32,774 nucleotides of DNA from the NCBI RefSeq assembly GCF_001905005.1, contig NZ_LWKZ01000028.1:275807-308580 (forward strand). Reading direction: 5' to 3'. This document shows positions 1 to 7,571 of this stretch, piece by piece. The position numbers and the translations under genes are program-made. The notes below the pieces were generated by a model, which saw only the letters and a list, made by a program, of their open reading frames with translations, had not been told where the DNA came from and ran no database searches. Each line of letters starts with the position of its first letter. The stretch's first letter is position 1. This DNA comes from Streptomyces sp. CB02923 (GTDB lineage Bacteria > Actinomycetota > Actinomycetes > Streptomycetales > Streptomycetaceae).

Positions 1-1190
1 AAGAGCAGCGCCGCCCAGCTCGCGGACTCGGTCCACACGAAGTGCTCGGCGACGGACGGCGCCTTGTCGACGCCGTACCCGCCGATCGCGAAGGCCAGCG
101 CGATCAGCAGGCCGCCCGCGGCGACGAACGGCACCATGTAGCTGACGCCGGTCATCAGCCACTTGCGCAGCCGTGTGCCGAAGCCGTCGCCCGCCGCGCC
201 GTCCCGGTCCATGGGCGCGGTGCCGGGCGCCGCGGGGGCGGAGGTGTCGCCGCGGGCGGCCTTCTCCCGTACCTCCGCGATCAGTTCGGCGGGCCGGTTG
301 ACGCCTGCCTTCACCCCGACGTCGACCGTCGGCTTCCCGGCGAACCGCGCCTTGTCCCGTACCTCCACGTCGTGCGCGAAGATCACGCCGTCCGCCGCGG
401 CGACGGTCTCCGGGTCCAGCCGCTTGAACCCGGCCGAGCCCTGCGTCTCGACGACCAGCTCGACACCGGCCTCCCGGCCCGCCTTGGCCAGCGCTTCGGC
501 GGCCATGTAGGTGTGGGCGATGCCGGTGGGGCAGGAGGTGACGGCGACGATCCGGAAGGGGGCGGCGGGAGGAGACGTTTCGTCCGGGGCGGAACCGGAC
601 TCAGGTGTCGCCTCCGGTACAGCTGTCGCGTCCGGGGCGGGACCGGCCTCAGCCGTCGCCTCCGATACGGGTGCGGACTCGGCCCTCGCGTCCGGTACGG
701 CCGTCGCCCCGGCCGCGGACACAGCCGTCGCCTCCGGTACGGCACCCGGCTCGTCCCCCCGGATGAGCGCCGCCGCAGCCGCCGGATCGTCCGCCGCCCG
801 GAGCGCCCCCGTGAACTCCTCGTCCATCAGGTGCCGGGCCAGCGTCGACAGGATCGACAGATGATCCGCGTCGCCGCCCGCCGGGGCCGCGATCAGGAAG
901 ACCAGGTCGGCCGGGCCGTCGGCCGCGCCGAAGTCGATCCCGGCGGCGCTGCGCCCGAAGGCGAGCGTCGGCTCGGTGACGTGCTCGCTGCGGCAGTGCG
1001 GTATGCCGATCCCGCCGTCCAGGCCGGTCGGCATCTGGGCCTCGCGCGCGGCCACGTCCGCGAGGAAGCCCTCCAGATCGGTGACCCGGCCGTGCCCGGC
1101 CATCCGCTCGGCCAGCGACCGCGCGGCCGCTTCCTTGCTCCCGGCGGACAGGTCGAGATCGACCAGTTCCGCGGTGATCAGCTCACTCAT
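1..1190 (-). CDS. fruA: PTS fructose transporter EIIABC (partial, C-terminus off the left edge)
   Basis: Fructose-specific phosphotransferase permease, which imports fructose and phosphorylates it to fructose-1-phosphate. About 396 codons are present from an ATG at 1190. Order seen: an EIIA domain (residues about 1-145) with the phosphorylatable His in GIGIPHCRSEH (His65); an Ala/Pro/Thr-rich linker built of imperfect repeats (about 150-210); an EIIB domain with the active Cys in VTSCPTGIAHTYMAAEAL; then the first EIIC membrane helix (WLMTGVSYMVPFVAAGGLL) before the window ends. It is the last gene of fruR-fruK-fruA, 96 bp after fruK. The linker is unusually long and repetitive. Family identity is clear. 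Whether EIIC is intact cannot be seen. Confidence 0.95.
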   Translation of the reverse strand, partial: MSELITAELVDLDLSAGSKEAAARSLAERMAGHGRVTDLEGFLADVAAREAQMPTGLDGGIGIPHCRSEHVTEPTLAFGRSAAGIDFGAADGPADLVFLIAAPAGGDADHLSILSTLARHLMDEEFTGALRAADDPAAAAALIRGDEPGAVPEATAVSAAGATAVPDARAESAPVSEATAEAGPAPDATAVPEATPESGSAPDETSPPAAPFRIVAVTSCPTGIAHTYMAAEALAKAGREAGVELVVETQGSAGFKRLDPETVAAADGVIFAHDVEVRDKARFAGKPTVDVGVKAGVNRPAELIAEVREKAARGDTSAPAAPGTAPMDRDGAAGDGFGTRLRKWLMTGVSYMVPFVAAGGLLIALAFAIGGYGVDKAPSVAEHFVWTESASWAALL

Positions 1191-1286
1191 CGCGGGCTCC
1201 TTCGCTCGCTTCACGTCCTGGACCGGCACTCTTCCGTTCGGCCCCGGCACTCCCTGGGCGGGCCGGGCCGCGGTGCGCACGCGCGC

Positions 1287-2234
1287 TCACGACACCGGCT
1301 CCCGCAACGCCGTCTCCTGCGGCACCGACTCCGCCACCACCACCGCCGAAGGACGCAGATCCTCCGGCGCGGGCATCGCGCTGCCCGGCAGTTGCACCGC
1401 CGCCGCTCCGTACGCCACGGCCGCGGCCAGCGCCCGTACGCCCGTACCGCCCGCCGCCAGGAACCCGGCCAGCGACGCGTCGCCCGCGCCGACGTTGCTG
1501 CGTACGGCCGCGACCGGCGCGGAGGCGAAGTACGCCCCGTCGCCGTCCACGAGCAGCTGCCCGTCCGCGCCGAGGGAGGCGAGCACCGCGCCCGCGCCGA
1601 GGGCCCGGAGTTCCCGCGCGGCGCCGACCGCGTCGCCGACGGTGCGCAGGGGGCGGCCCACCGCCTGGGCCAGTTCCTCAGCGTTCGGCTTGACGACGTC
1701 CGGCCGGGCCCGCAGGGCGGCGGTCAGCGACGGCCCCGAGGTGTCCAGCGCGATCCGGGCTCCGGCCCGGTGCACCTGGGCAACGAGTTCCGCGTACCAG
1801 GAGGGCGCCAGTCCGCGCGGCAGGCTGCCGCAGCAGGCGATCCAGTCCGCGCCGGCCGACCGGGTCCGTACGGTGTCCAGCAGGGCCCGCGACTCGTCCG
1901 CGGTCAGTTCGGGACCCGCCGCGTTGATCTTCGTGAGGGTGCCGTCCGGTTCGACGGCGGAGATGTTCGAACGGGTCTGCCCGGCGACCGGTACGCCCGC
2001 CACCTCGATGCCCTCCGCCCCGAGCAGCCCGCCCAGCGCCGCGCCCGCCGGTCCGCCCAGCGGCAGGACGGCGAGGGTGCGGTGCCCGGCCGCCGCGACG
2101 GCCCGGGAGACGTTGACGCCCTTGCCGCCCGGGTCGATCCGGTCCGCGGTGGCGCGCAGCACGGCGCCGCGCTCCAGCGACGGGATCTCGTACGTACGGT
2201 CCAGGCTGGGGTTGGGGGTGACGGTGAGGATCAT
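1287..2234 (-). CDS. fruK: 1-phosphofructokinase
   Basis: PfkB/ribokinase-family kinase, 315 aa, converting fructose-1-phosphate to fructose-1,6-bisphosphate. It begins MILTVTPNPSLDRTYEI, the usual 1-PFK N-terminus. It has the sugar-binding DPGGKGVNVSRA motif and the C-terminal anion-hole/catalytic-base motif VGAGDASLAGFLAAGG (Asp of GAGD). Its ATG overlaps the fruR stop as ATGA (2231-2234), indicating translational coupling. It is co-transcribed with fruR and fruA and so supplies the step after EII-mediated uptake. Length is normal for the family. Confidence 0.96.
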   Translation of the reverse strand: MILTVTPNPSLDRTYEIPSLERGAVLRATADRIDPGGKGVNVSRAVAAAGHRTLAVLPLGGPAGAALGGLLGAEGIEVAGVPVAGQTRSNISAVEPDGTLTKINAAGPELTADESRALLDTVRTRSAGADWIACCGSLPRGLAPSWYAELVAQVHRAGARIALDTSGPSLTAALRARPDVVKPNAEELAQAVGRPLRTVGDAVGAARELRALGAGAVLASLGADGQLLVDGDGAYFASAPVAAVRSNVGAGDASLAGFLAAGGTGVRALAAAVAYGAAAVQLPGSAMPAPEDLRPSAVVVAESVPQETALREPVS

Positions 2235-3001
2235 GCGCGCACTACTTCCGTGCCCGCGCGCTCGATGGCGAGGGCGTCGTCGGGGCTGAGCCCGGTGTCG
2301 GTGACGAGCAGGTCCACGTCGTCGAGTCCGCCGAAGCGGGCGAAGTGCACCTGCCCGAACTTGCTGCTGTCCGCGACGAGCACGACCCGCCGCGCGGCGG
2401 CGACCGCCGCGCGTTTGACGGCCGCCTCGGCGAGGTCGGGGGTGGTCAGGCCGCCCTCCAGGGAGAAACCGTTGGCCGCCAGGAACACCACGTCCGCGTT
2501 GATCTCGCGGTAGGCGCGCAGCGCCCAGTCGTCGACCGCGGCCCGCGTACGGTGCCGGATGCGGCCGCCGACGAGGTGGAGGGTCAGGCCCGGGTGGTCG
2601 GCCAGCCGGGCGGCGACCGGGAGCGCGTGCGTGACGACGGTCAGCTCGGCCTCCAGCGGCAGCTCGGCGGCGATCCGGGCGGCGGTGGTGCCCGCGTCGA
2701 GGATCACGCTGCCGGGCGCGGAGCCGCCGGGCAGCTCGGCGAGCGCGGCCCGCGCGATGCGCTGCTTCTCGTCGGCGGCGACGGTGTCCCGTTCGGCGAG
2801 GTCCGGTTCGAAGTCCAGGCGTCCGGCGGGGATGGCGCCGCCGTGCACCCGGCGGACCATTCCGGCCCGGTCCAGGGCCTTGAGGTCTCTGCGTACGGTC
2901 TCGGCGGTGACCTGGAACTCCTCGGCGAGCGAGAGGACGTCGACCCGTCCGCTCTCCCGTGCCAGTCGCAGGATTTCCTGCTGCCGCTCCGCTGCGTACA
3001 T
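2231..3001 (-). CDS. fruR: DeoR-family transcriptional regulator of the fructose operon
   Basis: 256 aa from the ATG at 3001. The N-terminal DeoR helix-turn-helix reads MYAAERQQEILRLARESG followed by VTAETVRRDLKALDRAG. The C-terminal sugar-phosphate-sensing domain has DAGTTAARIA and a late ADSSKFG motif. I chose the start at 3001 because DeoR proteins begin at this point; an upstream in-frame extension to 3166 would cross the intergenic region and the neighbouring terminator. First gene of fruR-fruK-fruA, so probably autoregulated and induced by fructose-1-phosphate (family knowledge). Confidence 0.93.
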   Translation of the reverse strand: MYAAERQQEILRLARESGRVDVLSLAEEFQVTAETVRRDLKALDRAGMVRRVHGGAIPAGRLDFEPDLAERDTVAADEKQRIARAALAELPGGSAPGSVILDAGTTAARIAAELPLEAELTVVTHALPVAARLADHPGLTLHLVGGRIRHRTRAAVDDWALRAYREINADVVFLAANGFSLEGGLTTPDLAEAAVKRAAVAAARRVVLVADSSKFGQVHFARFGGLDDVDLLVTDTGLSPDDALAIERAGTEVVRA

Positions 3002-3017
3002 GGTGTTCTGTGCCTGC

Positions 3018-3075
3018 CTTGTGCCCGACCGTGTGGTTTCACGCCCAAGGTACGACCAGACGGACGTTAAGTAAA
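3018..3075 (-). promoter_or_regulatory. Probable fruRKA promoter region
   Basis: On the minus strand, TTTACT and TACCTT are separated by 17 nt upstream of fruR, in a stretch (3030-3085) that is clearly more AT-rich than its surroundings (TGTTTACTTAACG). This fits a weak housekeeping-type promoter, and the AT-rich stretch may hold the FruR operator. Assigned by position and composition only. Confidence 0.35.
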
Positions 3076-3120
3076 CACATTCGGACTCAGTGCAGACACA
3101 AACGGGCGTGGGTGGGCAGA

Positions 3121-3161
3121 AAAGAGCCCCGGCACCGAGGGGGGGTCGGCACCGGGGCTCG
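3121..3161 (-). terminator. Rho-independent terminator of hrdD
   Basis: A perfect 9-bp stem (3125-3133 with 3153-3161, GAGCCCCGG/CCGGGGCTC) continues as an inner CCGA/TCGG pairing. Read on the minus strand it is followed by TTTT. It lies 73 bp past the hrdD stop, so it separates hrdD from fruR. Confidence 0.8.
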
Positions 3162-3233
3162 TCCATGGGGGCCGCGCCTTTGGGGGAAGGGGTCGCGCCA
3201 CCACCGAGGGCGCGGGCGCAGGCGCGGGCGCTC

Positions 3234-4235
3234 TTACGCCGCCGCGTCGAAGCCCGTGTCGCGCGCCATCCGCTTCAGCTCCAGCAGCGCGTGCTTCTCT
3301 ATCTGCCGGATCCGCTCACGCGTCAGGCCGTGCTGCTTGCCGACCTCGGTGAGGGTCCGCTCGCGGCCGTCCTCGATGCCGTACCGCGCCTTGATGATCG
3401 AGGCCGTACGGTGGTCGAGCCGGTCGATCAGGTCTTCCAGCTCCTCGCTGCGCAGCAGCGTCAGGACGGACTGCTCGGGCGAGGCCGCGGAGGTGTCCTC
3501 CAGCAGGTCGCCGAACTGGGTGTCGCCCTCGTCGTCGACGGACATGTTCAGACTGACCGGGTCGCGGGCCCAGTCCAGGACGTCCGTGACGCGCTCGGGG
3601 GTGGAGCCCAGCTCCTGGGCGACCTCTGCGGGCTCCGGGTCGCGCCCGTTCTCCCGGTTGAACTCGCGCTGGACGCGGCGGATGCGGCCCAGCTCCTCCA
3701 CGAGGTGGACGGGGAGCCGGATCGTGCGCGACTGGTCCGCGATGGAGCGGGTGATGGCCTGGCGGATCCACCACGTCGCGTACGTGGAGAACTTGAAGCC
3801 CTTCGCGTAGTCGAACTTCTCGACCGCGCGGACCAGGCCCGCGTTGCCCTCCTGGATGAGGTCGAGCAGGGGCAGGCCGGCGCGCGGGTAGCGGCGGGCG
3901 ACCGCTACGACCAGGCGCAGGTTGGAGCGGATGAAGACGTCCTTGGCCTTCTCCGCCTCTTCGGCCAGCGCTTCGAGCTCTTCGCGGGTACCGCCGGCGG
4001 CGTTGCCGTCATCGACGATTCCGTCGAGGATCTGCCGGGCGTAGACGCCCGCTTCGATGGTCTGGGACAGCTCGACCTCCCTGGCGGCGTCGAGCAGGGG
4101 CGTGCGCGCGATCTCGTCGAGGTACATGCCGACCAGGTCGCGGTCGGCGATCTCCCCGCCTACGGCGCGAACGCTGCTGGCCCCGTCGGCACCGCTGCTG
4201 GTGGCCTGACGTCGGGCGACGGCACGGGTTGCCAT
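3234..4235 (-). CDS. hrdD: RNA polymerase sigma factor HrdD (group 2 sigma-70)
   Basis: 333 aa. A principal-like but non-essential sigma factor. It starts MATRAVARRQATSSGADGAS, as HrdD does. Visible regions: 1.2 (DLVGMYLDEIARTPLLDA); 2.1-2.4 (NLRLVVAVARRYPRAGLPLLDLIQEGN through FKFSTYATWWIRQAITRSIA, which recognises the -10); region 3; and 4.2 (LTEVGKQHGLTRERIRQIEK, which recognises the -35). It lacks the long N-terminal extension of HrdB. The ATG at 4235 has a good ribosome site (AAGGGAG). A SigR-type promoter lies 90 nt upstream and a terminator follows. As I recall, hrdD also sits near the fru genes in S. coelicolor. Confidence 0.93.
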   Translation of the reverse strand: MATRAVARRQATSSGADGASSVRAVGGEIADRDLVGMYLDEIARTPLLDAAREVELSQTIEAGVYARQILDGIVDDGNAAGGTREELEALAEEAEKAKDVFIRSNLRLVVAVARRYPRAGLPLLDLIQEGNAGLVRAVEKFDYAKGFKFSTYATWWIRQAITRSIADQSRTIRLPVHLVEELGRIRRVQREFNRENGRDPEPAEVAQELGSTPERVTDVLDWARDPVSLNMSVDDEGDTQFGDLLEDTSAASPEQSVLTLLRSEELEDLIDRLDHRTASIIKARYGIEDGRERTLTEVGKQHGLTRERIRQIEKHALLELKRMARDTGFDAAA

Positions 4236-4324
4236 GCGTGTGCTCCCTTTGCGATGAGTCGGTCGCGGGATGGTGGCGGTGGGACACCGGGTGTGTGGCC
4301 CCGAGTACCCCTTCCGAAGGAAAC

Positions 4325-4351
4325 AACGGCTGGAATCCGGACAGAATTCCC
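4325..4351 (-). promoter_or_regulatory. SigR (thiol-oxidative-stress) promoter of hrdD
   Basis: On the minus strand GGGAAT (4351-4346), exactly 18 nt, then GTT (4327-4325). This is an exact match to the Streptomyces SigR consensus GGGAAT-N18-GTT. It lies 90 nt upstream of the hrdD ATG. HrdD is a known SigR target in S. coelicolor. Confidence 0.85.
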
Positions 4352-4410
4352 CTGCCGAGCACCTATTTTTGTGATCATGCAGTACCCTGCGTGCCCACCG
4401 AGGAGGCCGG

Positions 4411-5016
4411 ATGTCACCGGAGTACAGGGAAGTGCAGGTCAGGGCGGCCACCGAAGCCGACCTCGGCAGCCTCACAGACCTCTACAATCACTATGTACGT
4501 GAGACCCCCGTCACCTTCGACACGGAGCCCTTCACCCCCGAGCAGCGCCGCTCGTGGTTGCTCTCCCACCCGGAAGACGGCCCGCACCGCCTTCTGGTTG
4601 CCCAGGAGCGGACATACGGGACCGAAGGCCGGCCGGCGCCGGGACCTCCGGCCGGTGGCGGCGGGTCGCAGGGCCCTCCGGCCGGGGGCGTTCCGGCGGG
4701 AGGGCGGCTCTTGGGTTATGTGACCAGTAGTCCTTTCCGGATCAAGCCGGCCTATGCCACCTCGGTGGAGATCAGCGTCTACTGCGCGCGGGAGGCGGTC
4801 GGCCGCGGCGTCGGCACGCTGCTCCTCAAGGCCCTCTTCGAGGCGCTGGCGGACGAGGACGTGCACCGCGCCTACGCGGGCATCGCCCTGCCCAACGAGG
4901 CGTCGGTCCGGCTGCACACCCGCTTCGGCTTCCGGCACGTCGGTACGTACGGCGAGGTCGGCCGCAAGTTCGGCCGTTACTGGGACGTCGCCTGGTACGA
5001 GAAGCACCTGGGCTGA
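4411..5016 (+). CDS. GNAT acetyltransferase, phosphinothricin-acetyltransferase-like
   Basis: 201 aa from the ATG at 4411, with a strong GAGGAGG site just upstream. The N-terminus VRAATEADLGSLTDLYNHYVRETPVTFD is typical of the PAT/amino-acid N-acetyltransferase group. The acetyl-CoA loop is REAVGRGVGTLLLKALFEAL, and the C-terminus NEASVRLHTRFGFRHVGTYGEVGRKFGRYWDV is characteristic. A Gly/Pro-rich insert (about residues 69-98, coded 4615-4707) interrupts the first half. Likely transfers acetyl from acetyl-CoA to a small amine; the substrate is not evident. Divergent from hrdD. Confidence 0.85.
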   Translation: MSPEYREVQVRAATEADLGSLTDLYNHYVRETPVTFDTEPFTPEQRRSWLLSHPEDGPHRLLVAQERTYGTEGRPAPGPPAGGGGSQGPPAGGVPAGGRLLGYVTSSPFRIKPAYATSVEISVYCAREAVGRGVGTLLLKALFEALADEDVHRAYAGIALPNEASVRLHTRFGFRHVGTYGEVGRKFGRYWDVAWYEKHLG

Positions 5017-5106
5017 GCGCGGCGCCGGGCCCGGACCGGCCGCTCCGGTTGACGGCCGCGGGGCCCGGGTGTGGCCTGGAGTGGGGGCGAGTGAGAGGAG
5101 TCCGTC

Positions 5107-5649
5107 ATGGAGACACCCGTCCACCGGCACGGCGCGACCGCCGACGCGCGGTCGCAGCCCACATCGCAGGCGACGTCCCGCGGCTCGCAGGCGACGTCCC
5201 GCGGCTCGCACGCCAAGACGCGCGGCGAGTCGCGCGGCACGTCCACCACAGCCCTGGCCGTGCCCGTCGCCGCCGCGGTCCTCTACGGGCTGTGGACCAC
5301 CTTCGTCGACCGCACCAGCGGCTCCTCGCTGGGCCACGCCTGGCTGCTGGGCCTGATCGCGGCCGTCGTCAGCGGGGTGCTCGGCCTGGCGCTGGTACGT
5401 ATCCAGTCGACCCTGGTCACCGAGGTGCGGGCGCTGTCGTACGGGGTGCTGTTCGGTACCGCGATCGGCTACCTGTACAGCCTCTCCGGGCCGCCCGGAC
5501 CGTCCCTCCTGGAGTCGGTGCGGATGGGGCTGGTCATGGGCGCGGTGATGTTCGCCGTCTCCCTGTACGTCTTCCGCACCCACCGCACCCGCGAGCCCCA
5601 CGGCGAACACCGCCCCCGCCGCACGCACCGCCCGCACCCGTCCCACTGA
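5107..5649 (+). CDS. Hypothetical integral membrane protein
   Basis: 180 aa with the start at ATG 5107 after GAGAGGAG. A hydrophilic N-terminus (about residues 1-45) is partly encoded by a 21-bp tandem repeat. It is followed by four predicted membrane helices (around LAVPVAAAVLYGLW, AWLLGLIAAVVSGVLGLAL, LSYGVLFGTAIGYLYSL and GLVMGAVMFAVSLYVF) and a His/Arg-rich tail. No functional motif recognised. It stands alone between the acetyltransferase and a PPOX gene. Confidence 0.7.
   Translation: METPVHRHGATADARSQPTSQATSRGSQATSRGSHAKTRGESRGTSTTALAVPVAAAVLYGLWTTFVDRTSGSSLGHAWLLGLIAAVVSGVLGLALVRIQSTLVTEVRALSYGVLFGTAIGYLYSLSGPPGPSLLESVRMGLVMGAVMFAVSLYVFRTHRTREPHGEHRPRRTHRPHPSH
5164..5205 (+). repeat. 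21-bp tandem duplication inside the membrane-protein gene
   Basis: Two identical 21-bp copies (5164-5184 and 5185-5205), each beginning TCGCAGGCGACGTCC. In frame they encode a repeated SQATSRG heptapeptide. Probably replication slippage. Confidence 0.9.
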
Positions 5650-5664
5650 AGCGGCCACCCCTGC

Positions 5665-5745
5665 CCTGATGGCGCCCTGGCCTGATGGCGCCCTGGCCTC
5701 CATCGCGCTTGATCTCCAGCGCACTTGACCTCCATCGCGCTTGAG
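5665..5745 (+). repeat. Five 16-bp tandem units upstream of a PPOX gene
   Basis: Two identical copies of CCTGATGGCGCCCTGG (5665-5680, 5681-5696) are followed, after one base, by three 16-bp copies of the type CTCCATCGCGCTTGAT (5698-5713, 5714-5729, 5730-5745). The last three each end in TTGA(T/C/G), so the array supplies several -35-like TTGAC hexamers. Confidence 0.85.
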
Positions 5746-5762
5746 GTCCTAGCGTCGCCACC
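5725..5762 (+). promoter_or_regulatory. Promoter for a leaderless PPOX mRNA
   Basis: TTGACC (5725-5730), 19 nt, then TAGCGT (5750-5755), 7 nt before the ATG at 5763. No Shine-Dalgarno sequence lies between the -10 and the ATG, so transcription probably starts at or next to the start codon. Confidence 0.6.
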
Positions 5763-6179
5763 ATGGCTCTCACACCCACCGAACGCGCCTACCTGACCAC
5801 CCAGCGGCTGGCCCGCCTCTCGACGATCGGCCCCGACGGCGGCCCGCAGTCCCGCCCCGTCGGGTTCGTCCTGAACGACGACGACACCATCGACATCGGC
5901 GGACCCGGCCTGAGCGCGAGCCAGAAGTACCGCAACGCCGCGGCCCGCCCGCGGGTCTCGCTGCTCATCGACGACATGGCCCCGGACGACGACCCGATCG
6001 CCCCCGGCTGGGGCCGTGGCGTGGAGATCCGCGGCCGGGCCGAGGTGCTCACCCTGGACGCGCCCCCGATGGCGCCCGAATTCTTCAGCAACGAGGTCAT
6101 CCGCATCCACCCGCTGCGCGTCAACAGCTGGCATCTGGAGGCGGAGGGCGGTCCTGCCCGCTCCCGTCCGGTGTCCTGA
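5763..6179 (+). CDS. PPOX-class F420/flavin-dependent oxidoreductase
   Basis: 138 aa, split-barrel flavin/F420-binding family. It starts LTPTERAYLTTQRLARLSTIGPDGGPQSRPVGFVL, the usual opening of Rv1155/DDN-like PPOX proteins, and contains IGGPGLSASQKYRNAAARPRVSLLIDD and a C-terminal EVIRIHPLRVNSW. Likely reduces a small substrate with F420H2 or FMN; the substrate is unknown. Probably leaderless. Complete for the family. Confidence 0.85.
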   Translation: MALTPTERAYLTTQRLARLSTIGPDGGPQSRPVGFVLNDDDTIDIGGPGLSASQKYRNAAARPRVSLLIDDMAPDDDPIAPGWGRGVEIRGRAEVLTLDAPPMAPEFFSNEVIRIHPLRVNSWHLEAEGGPARSRPVS

Positions 6180-6261
6180 CTCCGGCGGGGCCAGCTCTCC
6201 CGCTGCCTCCCTCCCGCTCCGCCCCTCGGTCACGCGTCCCTGACCTGCACGGACACGGCGG

Positions 6262-6291
6262 CGGCTGTCCCGGACACGTCCCGGACAGCCG
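6262..6291 (+). terminator. Strong hairpin after the PPOX gene
   Basis: 9-bp perfect stem CGGCTGTCC/GGACAGCCG (6262-6270, 6283-6291), a C-C mismatch, then an inner GGAC/GTCC stem. It is 83 bp past the PPOX stop and 86 bp before the secreted-protein gene. No U-tract, so terminator function is inferred. Confidence 0.5.
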
Positions 6292-6376
6292 TCCCGCTGA
6301 CGCCGCCACCGCCGGCCCGCCACCATCGGTGCCGACGGCGCTCAGCCGTCATCCGTGATCCCGAAGGGGGAACCCC

Positions 6377-6769
6377 GTGCGTGTCATCAAGTCCCTGGGC
6401 GTGACGGCCATCGCGGCGACCGCCGCGCTGGCCCTGGCCACCGCCCCGGCCCACGCCGCCACGTACAAGCTCCGGACGCCCGGCAACGGAGCGGGCGTGG
6501 AGTACATCAGCGAGAAGAACACCTTCCGCGTCTGGGACAACACGTCGAACGACAGGATCCGGGCCCAGGTCTCCTTCTCGCGGGTGAACGGCGGGTACGC
6601 GGGCACCAAGTCCCACGAGTGGAAGCTCGGCTCGAACGGCCAGGCCAGGGACTTCAAGATGCCGAACAATTTCATGGGCGGCTCCGGCAAGGAGTTCACG
6701 TTCCAGATCTGCACCTACAAGGGCGGCAACTGGCAGAAGTGCTCCTCCGTGAAGCGCGCCTATTCGTGA
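6377..6769 (+). CDS. Small secreted protein of unknown function
   Basis: 130 aa from GTG 6377 with an AAGGGGGA ribosome site. A clear Sec signal peptide (MRVIKSLGVTAIAATAALAL) has a likely cleavage site after APAHA (about residue 27). The mature protein of about 103 residues is polar and Gly/Asn/Lys-rich, has two Cys near the end (ICTYKGGNWQKC) that may form a disulfide, and resembles a beta-rich domain. No family recognised. The stop is 12 bp from the convergent PPOX gene. Confidence 0.8.
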   Translation: MRVIKSLGVTAIAATAALALATAPAHAATYKLRTPGNGAGVEYISEKNTFRVWDNTSNDRIRAQVSFSRVNGGYAGTKSHEWKLGSNGQARDFKMPNNFMGGSGKEFTFQICTYKGGNWQKCSSVKRAYS

Positions 6770-6781
6770 TGCCGCGCCGCC

Positions 6782-7423
6782 CTACGCGGGCGCGACGGTG
6801 GCTGCGGGCGCGACGGTGACCGTGGGCGCGACGGTGACCGTGGGCGGCTCGGCGCCGTTCCCCCTGCGGATGGTGCGCAGGGGGACGCCGGGCCGCCAGG
6901 TCTCCAGCACGATGTGCGGGTCCTCGACGTACGTACGGACCACCTCGGTCAGCTCCGTCCGGAACAGGTGGAACGGCTCCGGCGGCTTCGTCTCGCCCGT
7001 GTACCGGGCGAGCACCGCCGGGTCGGTGACCTCCACGGCCCGCCCGGCGACCCGTACGTCGCCGCCCGCCATGTCCGTGTCCGGCCCCGGATTGGCGTGC
7101 AGCGCGAACCGCGGATCGCGCCGCAGGTCCAGCGCTTTACGGGAGTTGGCCATCATGCCCAGCCACAGTTCGCCGAAGCGGAAGTCCGCCTCGATGCCGG
7201 TGAGGCGCGGCGCGCCGTCCGCGCGGAGCGTCCCGAGGACGTGGTGCCGGTACGCCGCGAAGCGCGCCTCCACCAGGCGCGCCAGCTCCGGCTGGGCCGC
7301 CAGGAATCCCGCCCAGCCCGCCCAGCCCGTACCGCCGGTGCCGCCGGTGCCGCCGGTGCCGCCGGTGCCGCCGGTGCCGCCGGTATGGACGCCGTTGCTC
7401 GTGTCTGTCCCGTCGTTCGTCAT
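6782..7423 (-). CDS. Pyridoxamine-5'-phosphate-oxidase-family protein
   Basis: 213 aa from ATG 7423, preceded by GGGAGGAGGG. The PPOX split barrel spans about residues 40-190: FAAYRHHVLGTLRADGAPRL, then LWLGMMANSRKALDLRRDPRFALH, then GGDVRVAGRAVEV. The N-terminus carries a Gly-Gly-Thr tandem repeat (about residues 15-33) and the C-terminus a Thr-Val-Ala-Pro repeat, both encoded by slippage-type DNA. Cofactor (FMN or F420) and substrate are not evident. Confidence 0.8.
   Translation of the reverse strand: MTNDGTDTSNGVHTGGTGGTGGTGGTGGTGGTGWAGWAGFLAAQPELARLVEARFAAYRHHVLGTLRADGAPRLTGIEADFRFGELWLGMMANSRKALDLRRDPRFALHANPGPDTDMAGGDVRVAGRAVEVTDPAVLARYTGETKPPEPFHLFRTELTEVVRTYVEDPHIVLETWRPGVPLRTIRRGNGAEPPTVTVAPTVTVAPAATVAPA
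7329..7385 (-). repeat. 9-bp tandem repeat coding Gly-Gly-Thr
   Basis: Six perfect tandem copies of GCCGCCGGT on the plus strand with a partial copy at the end, in frame with the PPOX-family gene on the minus strand. Copy number is probably variable between strains. Confidence 0.9.
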
Positions 7424-7441
7424 GCGCCCACCCTCCTCCCG

Positions 7442-7466
7442 ATACCCGACACCTCCTGTCGGGTAT
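7442..7466. promoter_or_regulatory. Perfect 10-bp inverted repeat between divergent genes
   Basis: ATACCCGACA (7442-7451), a 5-nt loop, then TGTCGGGTAT (7457-7466). It lies 19 bp upstream of the minus-strand PPOX-family ATG and 106 bp upstream of the plus-strand gene. Good candidate operator for a dimeric repressor. Confidence 0.6.
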
Positions 7467-7535
7467 GGCGCACACGGGCGCGGCCTCCTGCGGCCTTACG
7501 ACCATCGCCGTACAGGGGTGTAGGGCCCGCGTCCG

Positions 7536-7571
7536 TTACGGGCGTACGCGGTGCCGACCTAGCCTCGGCGC
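7536..7571 (+). promoter_or_regulatory. Leaderless promoter of the questin-oxidase-like gene
   Basis: TTACGG (7536-7541), 18 nt, then TAGCCT (7560-7565), with the ATG 7 nt downstream at 7572 and no ribosome site. Confidence 0.5.

Noticed and set aside
42..2513. Long plus-strand open frame opposite fruA/fruK/fruR
   Set aside because: Antisense shadow of three clear genes in high-GC DNA; Arg/Gly/Ala-rich and resembles no protein.
3001..3166. Upstream extension of FruR to 3166
   Set aside because: It would cover the intergenic promoter and part of the hrdD terminator, and DeoR proteins begin at the 3001 ATG.
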